Shown here piece by piece: positions 57,825 through 64,000 of a stretch of DNA of 64,000 nt. Each line of letters begins with the position of its first letter. Position 1 is the stretch's first letter. The notes under the pieces were generated by a model that made no database searches, was not told the origin of the DNA, and saw only the letters and a list, made by a program, of their open reading frames with translations. Source of the stretch: Microbacterium sp. SL75. Lineage in GTDB: Bacteria > Actinomycetota > Actinomycetes > Actinomycetales > Microbacteriaceae. The position numbers and the translations under genes were made by a program. Where the stretch lies: assembly GCF_026625865.1 (NCBI RefSeq), contig NZ_CP113067.1, positions 1,426,001 to 1,490,000 of the forward strand. The letters are read 5' to 3'.

Positions 57825-58199
57825 CTAGCGTTCTGCCTGCCGGTAGCTCTCGACCCCCGCGGCCGTTTGCGCTTGCGCGACCTGCCACATGGCGATGGCA
57901 TCGCCCGCCTTCTGCTGTGCCCACCCGAGTACGGTTGCGTATTCATCCAGCGCGTCGGCTGCCGTGGTCAGTGACTCCTCCAGCCGTTGCCATTGCGTGC
58001 CCACGTCGGGGAGACGGGCAGCGAAGCCGTCCGCGGCTGCCCCTTCCCAGCCCTCCGGCGAGGGGAGTCTTGTGAGCTGGGCGGCGATGTCTCCCGCAGT
58101 ACGTGCGCGCTCTCGCCACTGCGATACGAACTCGTCGAGACCGCTCACCGACCCGGGGATGAGGTCGACCGGGTCGGACGTCTGCCCGAGTTCGCTCAC
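57825..58199 (-). CDS. T7SS-signal domain / secretion module of the polymorphic toxin, ending at in-frame TAG
   Basis: A 124-residue protein starting GTG 58199: GQTSDPVDLIPGSVSGLDEFVSQW matches the DPxxLIPG opening of the actinobacterial type VII secretion-signal domain. A W51-E-G53 turn sits in SPEGWEGAAADGFAARL, and the rest is helical with no toxin domain. It ends at TAG 57825, after which 42 codons in the same frame lead to the ATG of the nuclease module. Normal family members continue without a stop. GTG overlaps the stop of the EspC-like gene (GTGA). Confidence 0.75.
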   Translation of the reverse strand: MSELGQTSDPVDLIPGSVSGLDEFVSQWRERARTAGDIAAQLTRLPSPEGWEGAAADGFAARLPDVGTQWQRLEESLTTAADALDEYATVLGWAQQKAGDAIAMWQVAQAQTAAGVESYRQAER

Positions 58200-58477
58200 C
58201 TCTCGACCGTCCCGCCGGGCACCACGAGGTCTTGATCGGTCCTCTCGTACAGGTCGGCACTCTGCCGGAGCCGTTCGACGAGGTGACCGAGGTCCTCGAC
58301 CGCGCTTCTCCACGCGTCAGCCGTGTCGACCGCAAGGCGCGAGATCGCATTCTCTGCGGCCGCGTGGCCGATGTCGGCCGGACACGTCTCCGTGAACGAG
58401 CCCGCGGCGTCGCGCAAATCCTCGAGGCGCGCGGCGCTCGTGCGCAGCGCCTCAGGATCGACGGAGAATCTTGGCAC
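58196..58477 (-). CDS. EspC-like type VII secretion target protein
   Basis: A 93-residue helical protein beginning VPRFSVDPEALRTSAARLEDLRDAAGSF, which is the pattern V-D-P-x-x-L-x-x-x-A of ESX EspC-type secreted partners. GTG 58477 has AGAGGGGG upstream and is preferred; the upstream in-frame start codons are shadow composition. It opens the toxin operon. It probably heterodimerises with the T7SS signal of the toxin during export. Confidence 0.78.
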   Translation of the reverse strand: MPRFSVDPEALRTSAARLEDLRDAAGSFTETCPADIGHAAAENAISRLAVDTADAWRSAVEDLGHLVERLRQSADLYERTDQDLVVPGGTVER

Positions 58478-58612
58478 GAGAGCCCCCTCTCGCCGACGAG
58501 GGTAATGCTTTGACGGGGCGAGCGCGGTTTTGCTTCGACTTCTCCCAGGGAGATTCACCCGGGTGAAACGCCCCCGGGGGGCGTGCCCCGCGGAGCGAGG
58601 AGCCAGCGGTCC

Positions 58613-59797
58613 TCAGCGCATCACGCTCCCACCGAGCTCGACCGGACTGCCCTCGATATTGCCGACGATCCCGCGGATCACGCCCGTGCCGTCTTCGCGG
58701 CGGAGCCCGTCGTACCAGGCCTGGGTCGCGGCGACGTCGAAGGCGTGCGTCTCATGGGCGCGCTTGCGGGCGCGCAGCACGAGGTCGCCCGCCCGCTCGG
58801 TGCGGATGCGCTCGTACCGCTTGAGCGAATCCTCGACGCCGAGGGTGGAGGTGGCGAACACGATGCCGAGGGCGAAGCTGTCTTCGAGGGCGGAGCAGGC
58901 GCCCTGCCCGATGTCGGGGGCGGTGTTGTGCGCCGCGTCCCCGAGGATCGCCACGCGGCCCCGCACCCACGTGTCGAAGGGGTCGATGTCCCAGATCTCC
59001 ACGCGGTTGAGCGACTCGTCGGGGTCGATGCCGTCGAGCAGCGCCCGTACGCCCGGTGCGCCCCACGGCCCGAAGGCGCGCTCGAGGGCCGTCATCCGGT
59101 CTTCGACCACGCCCGAGGGTCCGGGCACATCGACGAAGAAGTAGAAGCGGTCGCCCGCGACGGGCATCACGGCGCAGCGCTTGCCGTCGCCGACGTACGT
59201 CGTCCACTGGTCGAGTGGTCCGATGCGCTCGTCGGCCGCGACGAGGCCGTTGTAGTTGACGTAGCCCGAGTAGGTGCGCTCGGGACGGATGCCGGTGGGC
59301 TCGGTGACGTAGTCGCGCACGATCGAGCGGGCCCCGTCGGCACCGATCAGCAGGTCGGCCGTGTCGGTGGTGCCGTCGGCGAAGCCGGCGGTGACGGTCT
59401 CGCCGTCGTCGGTGACCTCGACCAGCTGCTTGCCGAGGTGGATGATGTCGGAGCCGACGGCATCCATCATCAGCTGCTGCAGGTCGGCGCGGGCGACGGG
59501 GTAGGGGCGCTGGCCGGTCTGTTCGGTGACCGGGGCGAGGCTGAAGCGGCACATCTCGTCGCCGGTGTGGCCGTCGTAGTAGGCCATGTCGTCCATGCGG
59601 CCGCCGAGGGCGGCCACCTGCGGCCCGAGGCCGAGCCAGTTCAGCACCTTCACGCCGTTCGACCACAGGGACAGCGCCGCGCCGACCGGCTTGTTCTCGC
59701 GCATGCGGTCGTAGACGACGACCTCGTGGCCGAGTTTCTGCAGGGCGAGCGCGGCGGAGGTTCCGCCGACGCCCGCGCCGATGACGATGACCTTCAT
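58613..59797 (-). CDS. hpxO: FAD-dependent urate hydroxylase
   Basis: A 394-residue aromatic hydroxylase-type flavoprotein. FAD site KVIVIGAGVGGTSAALAL (2-19), DG-type motif LLIGADGARSIVRDYV, and GDAAHNTAPDIGQGACSALEDSFAL. The sequence start ENKPVGAALSLWSNGVKVLNWLGLG is characteristic of HpxO that converts urate to 5-hydroxyisourate with NADH. It is downstream of uraH by 8 bp. TGA 58613 end. Confidence 0.93.
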   Translation of the reverse strand: MKVIVIGAGVGGTSAALALQKLGHEVVVYDRMRENKPVGAALSLWSNGVKVLNWLGLGPQVAALGGRMDDMAYYDGHTGDEMCRFSLAPVTEQTGQRPYPVARADLQQLMMDAVGSDIIHLGKQLVEVTDDGETVTAGFADGTTDTADLLIGADGARSIVRDYVTEPTGIRPERTYSGYVNYNGLVAADERIGPLDQWTTYVGDGKRCAVMPVAGDRFYFFVDVPGPSGVVEDRMTALERAFGPWGAPGVRALLDGIDPDESLNRVEIWDIDPFDTWVRGRVAILGDAAHNTAPDIGQGACSALEDSFALGIVFATSTLGVEDSLKRYERIRTERAGDLVLRARKRAHETHAFDVAATQAWYDGLRREDGTGVIRGIVGNIEGSPVELGGSVMR

Positions 59798-59805
59798 ATC
59801 GCTCC

Positions 59806-60126
59806 TCAGCTGCCGCGGTAGGTCGAGTAGGCGAAGGGGCTGAGCAGCAGCGGCACGTGCAGGTGCGGCTCGCCCGAGACGGTGAAAGCGACCGTGACCA
59901 CGGGGTGGAACGACGCGACGTCGCGCCCGCGGAAGTACGCGCCGGTGGCGAAGGTGATCGCGTAGTCGCCGTCGTCGAGCCGCTCGGGGCCCAGGGCGAG
60001 GCGGCCGTCGGCGTCGGTCACGCCCTCGACGACGGAGGCGCCGTTCAGGCGGGCGAGCGACACGGCGACCCCGGCCGCGGGCGTGCCGGTCACGGCATCC
60101 AGGATGTGGGTGGTGACGTGGCTCAT
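59806..60126 (-). CDS. uraH: 5-hydroxyisourate hydrolase
   Basis: A 106-residue transthyretin-fold protein with HILDAVTGTPAAGVAVSLARL, active-site residues H in THILD, R in ALGPERL region, and C-terminal signature SPFAYSTYRGS, which completes the tetramer active site. It hydrolyses the product of HpxO to OHCU. Its ATG overlaps the stop of uraD by 4 bp. Confidence 0.97.
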   Translation of the reverse strand: MSHVTTHILDAVTGTPAAGVAVSLARLNGASVVEGVTDADGRLALGPERLDDGDYAITFATGAYFRGRDVASFHPVVTVAFTVSGEPHLHVPLLLSPFAYSTYRGS

Positions 60127-60650
60127 TCGGCGTCCTCGGGTTCGGCGGGAGCGTCGTCGGCGAAGGTCGTGCGCAGGCGCAGCAGGGCGATCTCGGCGAG
60201 CTGGCGCGTGGCCTCGATGGTCTCGGCGTCGGGATCGTTGCCGAGGCGGCGCTCGAGCTCGGCGCGCATCTCGCTCGGCGTGCGTCCGGCGGCGCGGATG
60301 AGGAAGACGCGACCGAACCGCTCCTCGTACGCGGCGTTGCCCGCGGCGATGGCCGCCACGTCATCGTCGGCGGCGGATGCCATCGAGCCCTGCTCGCGAC
60401 GTGATGCCGCGGCCTCGGCCCCGTCGCCCGACACTTTCGCGCCGATACGGGGGTGGGCGTGGAGAGCTGCCTCGAGGTCGGCAGGCGACCACGCGGCGGC
60501 GAGGTCTCCGGCGTAGGCGGCGAGGGCGTCGACGCTCGCGTAGGGGCGGCCCGCGACGACGGCGTCGACCCAGCCCGGAACGTCGGCCCAGACGCGGGCG
60601 ACGGCGACGGCTTCGGCATCGTCGGCGGCGTTGAAGTCGGAGAGGTGCAT
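60123..60650 (-). CDS. uraD: OHCU decarboxylase
   Basis: A 175-residue all-helical enzyme that decarboxylates OHCU to allantoin. Motifs: HAHPRIGAKVSG with catalytic H, EQGSMASAADDDVAAIAAGNAAYEERFGRVFLIRAAGRTPSEMRAELERRLGNDPD. ATG 60650 (MHLSDFNAAD) is preferred; GTG 60659 is three codons further upstream. First gene of the uraD-uraH-hpxO operon; a 207-bp control region lies upstream. Confidence 0.95.
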   Translation of the reverse strand: MHLSDFNAADDAEAVAVARVWADVPGWVDAVVAGRPYASVDALAAYAGDLAAAWSPADLEAALHAHPRIGAKVSGDGAEAAASRREQGSMASAADDDVAAIAAGNAAYEERFGRVFLIRAAGRTPSEMRAELERRLGNDPDAETIEATRQLAEIALLRLRTTFADDAPAEPEDAE

Positions 60651-60857
60651 ACGCGCCACGCTAGGCGGTGCGCGTTACGCGGCTGTAGCGGGATGTGTCG
60701 GCGATGTTGCTGTGGGCAACATCCCGGGCGGGGTTCGCGGTCACGAGAACAGGGGATGTCATGAGAACAGGCCGTTGCGACCGGTTGCGGCCTGTCGTGG
60801 TTGTCTTCCCCTGTTCTGGTGACGCGAGACGCCGCGGGTAGTGAGCCGGGCCCTCCG
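60651..60857. promoter_or_regulatory. uraD promoter region with two palindromes
   Basis: GATGTTGC-TGTGG-GCAACATC (60703-60723) is a perfect 8-bp hairpin. The second element has GTCACGAGAACAGGGGA (60740-60756) inverted at 60807-60823 with one mismatch, and internal AACAGGCCG/CGGCCTGT blocks (about 60767-60795). They may be regulator sites or terminator of the XRE gene that ends at 60858. Confidence 0.5.
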
Positions 60858-61496
60858 TCAGGCGTGCACGATCAGCCAGTGCGCCACGGCGTCCGTGTCA
60901 CCGGTGTTGTGCAGGCGGTGGGGAACCGAGCAGGGGTAGCTGATCGCGTCGCCGGCGCGCAGGATCACGCGCTCGGCCTCGAAGTCGATGGTGAGCTCGC
61001 CCGCGACGACCGTGCCGACCTCGTACCCCTCGTGGTGGAACAGCCCGTCGGCGCCGTGCGCGGCCGCTCCGGGCGGGTAGATCGACTCGAAGTAGTCGAC
61101 GCCGGGAGAGGACCCCGGGGTGAGCCGGCGGAACGACACCCCGCTGTCGAGCACGATGTCGGGCGACTGGCCCGCGCGCTGCAGGGTGAATCCCGAGGGA
61201 CCGGCGGGTTCGACGGAACGACCGGATGCCGGGTCGAAGGCCGCGACGAGCGGAACGCCGAGGGCGTCGGTGATGGCGATGAGGCGCGAGACGCTCGGCT
61301 GCATCACGCCGCGCTCGATCTGCGAGACGGCGCTGGGGGAGATGCCGAGGGTCTTCGCGAGGGCGCGTGCCGAGATGCCGCGCGCCTGCCGCAGGTCGCG
61401 GATGCGGGTGCCGACGGAGGTCGTGGCCTCGGATTCGTGGGAGGAAGCGGCGGCAGCGGCAGTCTCGACGGCGTCGGCGAGGGATGGCTGCGGCAT
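60858..61496 (-). CDS. XRE-family HTH regulator with C-terminal cupin domain
   Basis: A 212-residue regulator. HTH_3: VGTRIRDLRQARGISARALAKTLGISPSAVSQIERGVMQPSVSRLIAITDALGVPLVA (28-86). Cupin_2: PGVDYFESIYPPGAAAHGADGLFHHEGYEVGTVVAGELTIDFEAERVILRAGDAISYPCSVPHRLHNTGD. Such PuuR/HipB-cupin regulators bind a small ligand in the cupin. It is divergent from the NCS1 permease, with two identical-consensus operators in the spacer, so it likely controls purine uptake and catabolism. Confidence 0.93.
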   Translation of the reverse strand: MPQPSLADAVETAAAAASSHESEATTSVGTRIRDLRQARGISARALAKTLGISPSAVSQIERGVMQPSVSRLIAITDALGVPLVAAFDPASGRSVEPAGPSGFTLQRAGQSPDIVLDSGVSFRRLTPGSSPGVDYFESIYPPGAAAHGADGLFHHEGYEVGTVVAGELTIDFEAERVILRAGDAISYPCSVPHRLHNTGDTDAVAHWLIVHA

Positions 61497-61522
61497 GCCC
61501 CGAGTCTAAGGATCGCCGAGGG

Positions 61523-61542
61523 TGTGAAGGAGCGACTTCACA
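61523..61542. promoter_or_regulatory. Operator 1, TGTGAA-N8-TTCACA
   Basis: TGTGAAG-GAGCGA-CTTCACA. It lies 26 bp upstream of the regulator ATG 61496. Same consensus as operator 2 at 61575. Confidence 0.75.
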
Positions 61543-61574
61543 TGCTCGTTACAAACGCGAAACCGCCGCGGTGA

Positions 61575-61594
61575 TGTGAACCAATAACTTCACA
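61575..61594. promoter_or_regulatory. Operator 2, TGTGAA-N8-TTCACA
   Basis: TGTGAA-CCAATAAC-TTCACA, extended to 9-bp arms TGATGTGAA/TTCACATCA (61572-61597). It lies 52 bp from operator 1, five helical turns, and 63 bp upstream of the permease ATG 61657. Confidence 0.8.
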
Positions 61595-61656
61595 TCAGAG
61601 CTCCACTCCGGCCGCGGACTCCACGTCGTGGCATCCATCGTCCTGAGAGGATTGAC

Positions 61657-63330
61657 ATGACTTCGACCCCGCTCACCGGCCCCCACGATCTCGTGGAGGC
61701 CGCCGGCCACCCCCACGGGGGTGGCAACATGAAGCCCCACTACGACGATCGTCTCGCCAACGAAGACCTCGCGCCCCTGCGGAAGCAGAAGTGGTCGAGC
61801 TACAACATCTTCGCGTTCTGGATGAGCGACGTGCACTCGGTCGGCGGTTACGTCACCGCCGGTTCGCTCTTCGCGCTCGGTCTTCAGTCGTGGCAGGTGT
61901 TCGTCGCCCTCATCGCGGGCATCGTCATCGTGCAGGTCTTCGCCAACATGGTCGCCAAGCCCAGTCAGAAGACGGGCGTGCCCTACCCCGTCATCAACCG
62001 CGTGGTCTTCGGCATCCGGGGTGCCAACATCCCCGCGATCATCCGCGGCCTCATCGCCATCGCCTGGTACGGGGTGCAGACGTTCCTCGCGGCCGAGTCG
62101 CTCAACATCATCTTCCTGAAGTTCATCCCGGGCTCCGCGGCCCTGCTCGACGTCTCGTTCGCGGGCCTGTCGGCGCTCGGCTGGATCTCGTACGCGATCC
62201 TCTGGGTCGCGCAGTTCCTGCTCTTCTGGAACGGCATGGAGGTCATCCGCCGCTTCATCGACTGGGCCGGCCCCGCCGTCTACGTCGTGATGATCATCCT
62301 CGCCGTCTACCTCGTCTCGCAGGCCGGCGTCCAGAACATCTCCTTCACGCTCTCGACGACCCAGCTCGACTTCTGGGCGTCCATCCCGGTCATGTTCGCC
62401 GCCATCGCCCTCGTCGTGTCGTACTTCTCCGGCCCGATGCTGAACTTCGGCGACTTCGCCCGCTACGGCAAGAGCTTCGAGGCGGTCAAGAAGGGCAACT
62501 TCTGGGGTCTGCCGATCAACTTCATGTTCTTCTCGCTGCTGACCGTCATCACCGCGTCGGCCACCGTGCCGGTGTTCGGTGCGCTCATCACCGACCCGAT
62601 CAAGACGGTCGAGCAGATCGACACGCCCTTCGCGATCCTGCTCGGCGGCCTGACCTTCGTCACGGCCACGGTCGGCATCAACATCGTCGCCAACTTCATC
62701 TCGCCCGCCTTCGACTTCTCCAACGTCGCCCCGAAGAAGATCTCGTGGCGCGCGGGCGGCATGATCGCCGCCGTCGGGTCGACCTTCCTCATGCCCTGGA
62801 ACTGGTACTCCAACGCCGACGCCATCCACTACTCGCTCGGTGTGCTGGGCGCGCTGATCGGCCCGCTGTTCGGCATCCTGATCGCCGGCTACTACATCGC
62901 CGCTCGCCAGCGGGTGAAGGTCGACGCGATGTTCACGATGGACACCCAGGGGCCCTACTGGTACCGCAACGGCTTCAACCCGAACGCGGTCAAGGCCGTC
63001 GTCTTCGCGGGTGTTCCGACGGTCGCGATCGCGATCTTCCCGAAGCTCTTCGCCGACCTGGGCCTGTTCGACATCGCCGCGGTCAGCGACTACAGCTGGT
63101 TCATCGGCTGCGGTCTCGGCTACGTGCTGTTCCTGTTCTTCGAGCGTCTCGACCCCCGCATCCCGACGTTCGACGGCGAGACCGAGGGAATCTCCGACGG
63201 CACCGTCGACGGAGCCGCCGCCACGGCGGCATCCGAGCCGTCGGCCGTTTCGGCTCCGGTCGCCGTCGTGGCGAACACGGTTCCGGATGCCGCGGCCCCC
63301 GGTGCGACTTCTCGCGAGGCGCTCGCGTGA
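61657..63330 (+). CDS. NCS1-family purine/cytosine/allantoin permease
   Basis: A 557-residue membrane transporter with about twelve helices. Motifs: NEDLAPLRKQKWSSYNIFAFWMSDVHSVGGYVTAGSLFALG, the conserved WxxxNxFAFWMSDVHSVGGY of the allantoin/cytosine transporter group, and QLDFWASIPVMFAAIALVVSYFSGPMLNFGDFARYGKS. C-terminal 50 residues are polar and Ala-rich. GAGAGG lies 8 nt before ATG 61657. The neighbourhood suggests urate, allantoin or hydantoin-type uptake; the exact substrate is inferred. Its TGA overlaps the racemase GTG by 4 bp (GTGA). Confidence 0.92.
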   Translation: MTSTPLTGPHDLVEAAGHPHGGGNMKPHYDDRLANEDLAPLRKQKWSSYNIFAFWMSDVHSVGGYVTAGSLFALGLQSWQVFVALIAGIVIVQVFANMVAKPSQKTGVPYPVINRVVFGIRGANIPAIIRGLIAIAWYGVQTFLAAESLNIIFLKFIPGSAALLDVSFAGLSALGWISYAILWVAQFLLFWNGMEVIRRFIDWAGPAVYVVMIILAVYLVSQAGVQNISFTLSTTQLDFWASIPVMFAAIALVVSYFSGPMLNFGDFARYGKSFEAVKKGNFWGLPINFMFFSLLTVITASATVPVFGALITDPIKTVEQIDTPFAILLGGLTFVTATVGINIVANFISPAFDFSNVAPKKISWRAGGMIAAVGSTFLMPWNWYSNADAIHYSLGVLGALIGPLFGILIAGYYIAARQRVKVDAMFTMDTQGPYWYRNGFNPNAVKAVVFAGVPTVAIAIFPKLFADLGLFDIAAVSDYSWFIGCGLGYVLFLFFERLDPRIPTFDGETEGISDGTVDGAAATAASEPSAVSAPVAVVANTVPDAAAPGATSREALA

Positions 63331-64000
63331 GGATCCTGCTCATCAACCCCAACACCTCCCGGGCGATGACCGCGAAGATCGCGGACGCCGCCCGGGGGGT
63401 GGCGGGACCCGGGGTGATCGTCGATGCCGTGTGCCCGAGCGTCGGGGCGGCGGCGATCGAAAGCCACACCGACGAGATCGCGGCGGCCGCCGCCGTGGTC
63501 GAGCTGATCGCGGCGGACCGCGACGGATCCGACCCCGCAGACGCGTACGTGATCGCCTGCTTCGGCGACCCGGGGCTCGACGCGGCGCGCGAGCTGGTCG
63601 ACGTGCCGGTCGTGGGCATCGCCGAGGCGGCGATGCACCTGGCAGCGGTGTCGGGGCGGCACTTCGGGGTGGTCACGACGCTCAGCCGGACGCTGGGGCG
63701 TGCGCACGACCTCGTGTCGCGGTACGGCATGGAGCGGGCGTGCGTCTCGCTCGCCGCGACGGGGATTCCCGTGCTCGACCTCGAGGACACCGACTCGCCC
63801 GCCGTGGAGACCATCGCGCGGTATAGCGCCGACGCGGCCGCCGGGGGCGCCGACGTCATCGTGCTCGGGTGCGCAGGCATGGCCGATCTCTGCGTCGAGC
63901 TCACGGCACGCGTGGGTATTCCGGTCGTCGACGGGGTCGCGGCGGCGGTGGGCATGGCATCCGGGATGGTGCGCATGGGGCTCGGTACGAGCAAGCGCGA
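63327..64000 (+). CDS. Hydantoin/allantoin racemase (Asp/Glu racemase family), truncated by window end
   Basis: 224 codons are visible; the 3' end is outside. It begins VRILLINPNTSRAMTAKIADAA, the signature of the allantoin/hydantoin racemase branch. The two catalytic cysteines appear in VIACFGDPGLDAARE (C at residue 73 region) and VIVLGCAGMADL. It racemises allantoin or 5-substituted hydantoins and continues the urate catabolic route. GTG 63327 overlaps the permease stop. Confidence 0.92.
   Translation, partial: MRILLINPNTSRAMTAKIADAARGVAGPGVIVDAVCPSVGAAAIESHTDEIAAAAAVVELIAADRDGSDPADAYVIACFGDPGLDAARELVDVPVVGIAEAAMHLAAVSGRHFGVVTTLSRTLGRAHDLVSRYGMERACVSLAATGIPVLDLEDTDSPAVETIARYSADAAAGGADVIVLGCAGMADLCVELTARVGIPVVDGVAAAVGMASGMVRMGLGTSKR

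Noticed and set aside
57695..57946. Short ORF bridging the TAG region of the toxin
   Set aside because: Basic, Arg/Pro-rich shadow composition in another frame; the in-frame continuation of the toxin is protein-like.

Overview
The window is high-GC actinobacterial DNA, most probably from a Microbacterium or a close relative in Microbacteriaceae. The clues are GC-rich third codon positions, frequent GTG starts, many 4-bp ATGA/GTGA gene overlaps, LAxTG rather than LPxTG sorting, a DUF7882-type small protein typical of Microbacteriaceae, and the constantly recurring heptamer GGATGCC/GGCATCC. This assignment is inference from style and gene content; no 16S rRNA or other marker is present. No rRNA, tRNA, CRISPR array, transposase or integrase was recognised.

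Layout. 1-5.7 kb: housekeeping genes (SRPBCC tail, formaldehyde dehydrogenase, sufS-sufU) and a small membrane-protein/wHTH-regulator pair. 5.8-13.8 kb: a complete high-affinity K+ uptake locus in the order small ORF-kdpF-kdpA-kdpB-kdpC-kdpD-kdpE (minus strand), followed at 15.2-17.3 kb by a KimA-like APC permease, so potassium is a theme. 17.4-29.2 kb: serine hydrolase, VanZ-like protein, copper-handling trio (membrane protein, YcnI, CopC), zinc metallopeptidase, a LAxTG surface protein, M20 amidohydrolase, ferredoxin reductase-like flavoprotein and a DUF4190-type membrane protein. 29.4-36.3 kb: an accessory stretch with a decayed CPBP protease, two GAF-ANTAR regulators, an ECF sigma factor, several small orphan proteins and a pair of paralogous orphans. 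36.7-40.2 kb: LacI regulator plus GH13 alpha-glucosidase with an evident operator, then apt. 40.3-49.9 kb: flavin-dependent monooxygenases (three LLM proteins), a large FAD protein, a sarcosine-oxidase-like enzyme and GNATs, with a HEPN-type Abi gene and a divergent putative structured RNA at 45.7-46.5 kb. 50-52.9 kb: polar amino-acid ABC importer. 53.3-55 kb: M20 peptidase and AhpD-like protein. 55.0-58.5 kb: a type VII secretion polymorphic toxin locus with three related immunity genes, one frameshifted. 58.6-64 kb: purine catabolism (urate hydroxylase, HIU hydrolase, OHCU decarboxylase, XRE-cupin regulator, NCS1 permease, hydantoin/allantoin racemase).

Most unusual points: (1) the Abi/HEPN gene with a divergent nested-hairpin RNA ending in a strong terminator; (2) a polymorphic toxin whose secretion module and nuclease module lie in one frame separated by a single TAG; (3) an immunity-gene array with a 2-nt loss in a T tract; (4) two families of dispersed long inverted repeats, one copy of which is embedded in kdpB coding sequence and adds about 12 codons; (5) twin TGTGAA-N8-TTCACA operators controlling the purine genes.

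Limits: all functional calls come from reading motifs in the translated sequence without database searches; RNA structures were paired by eye.
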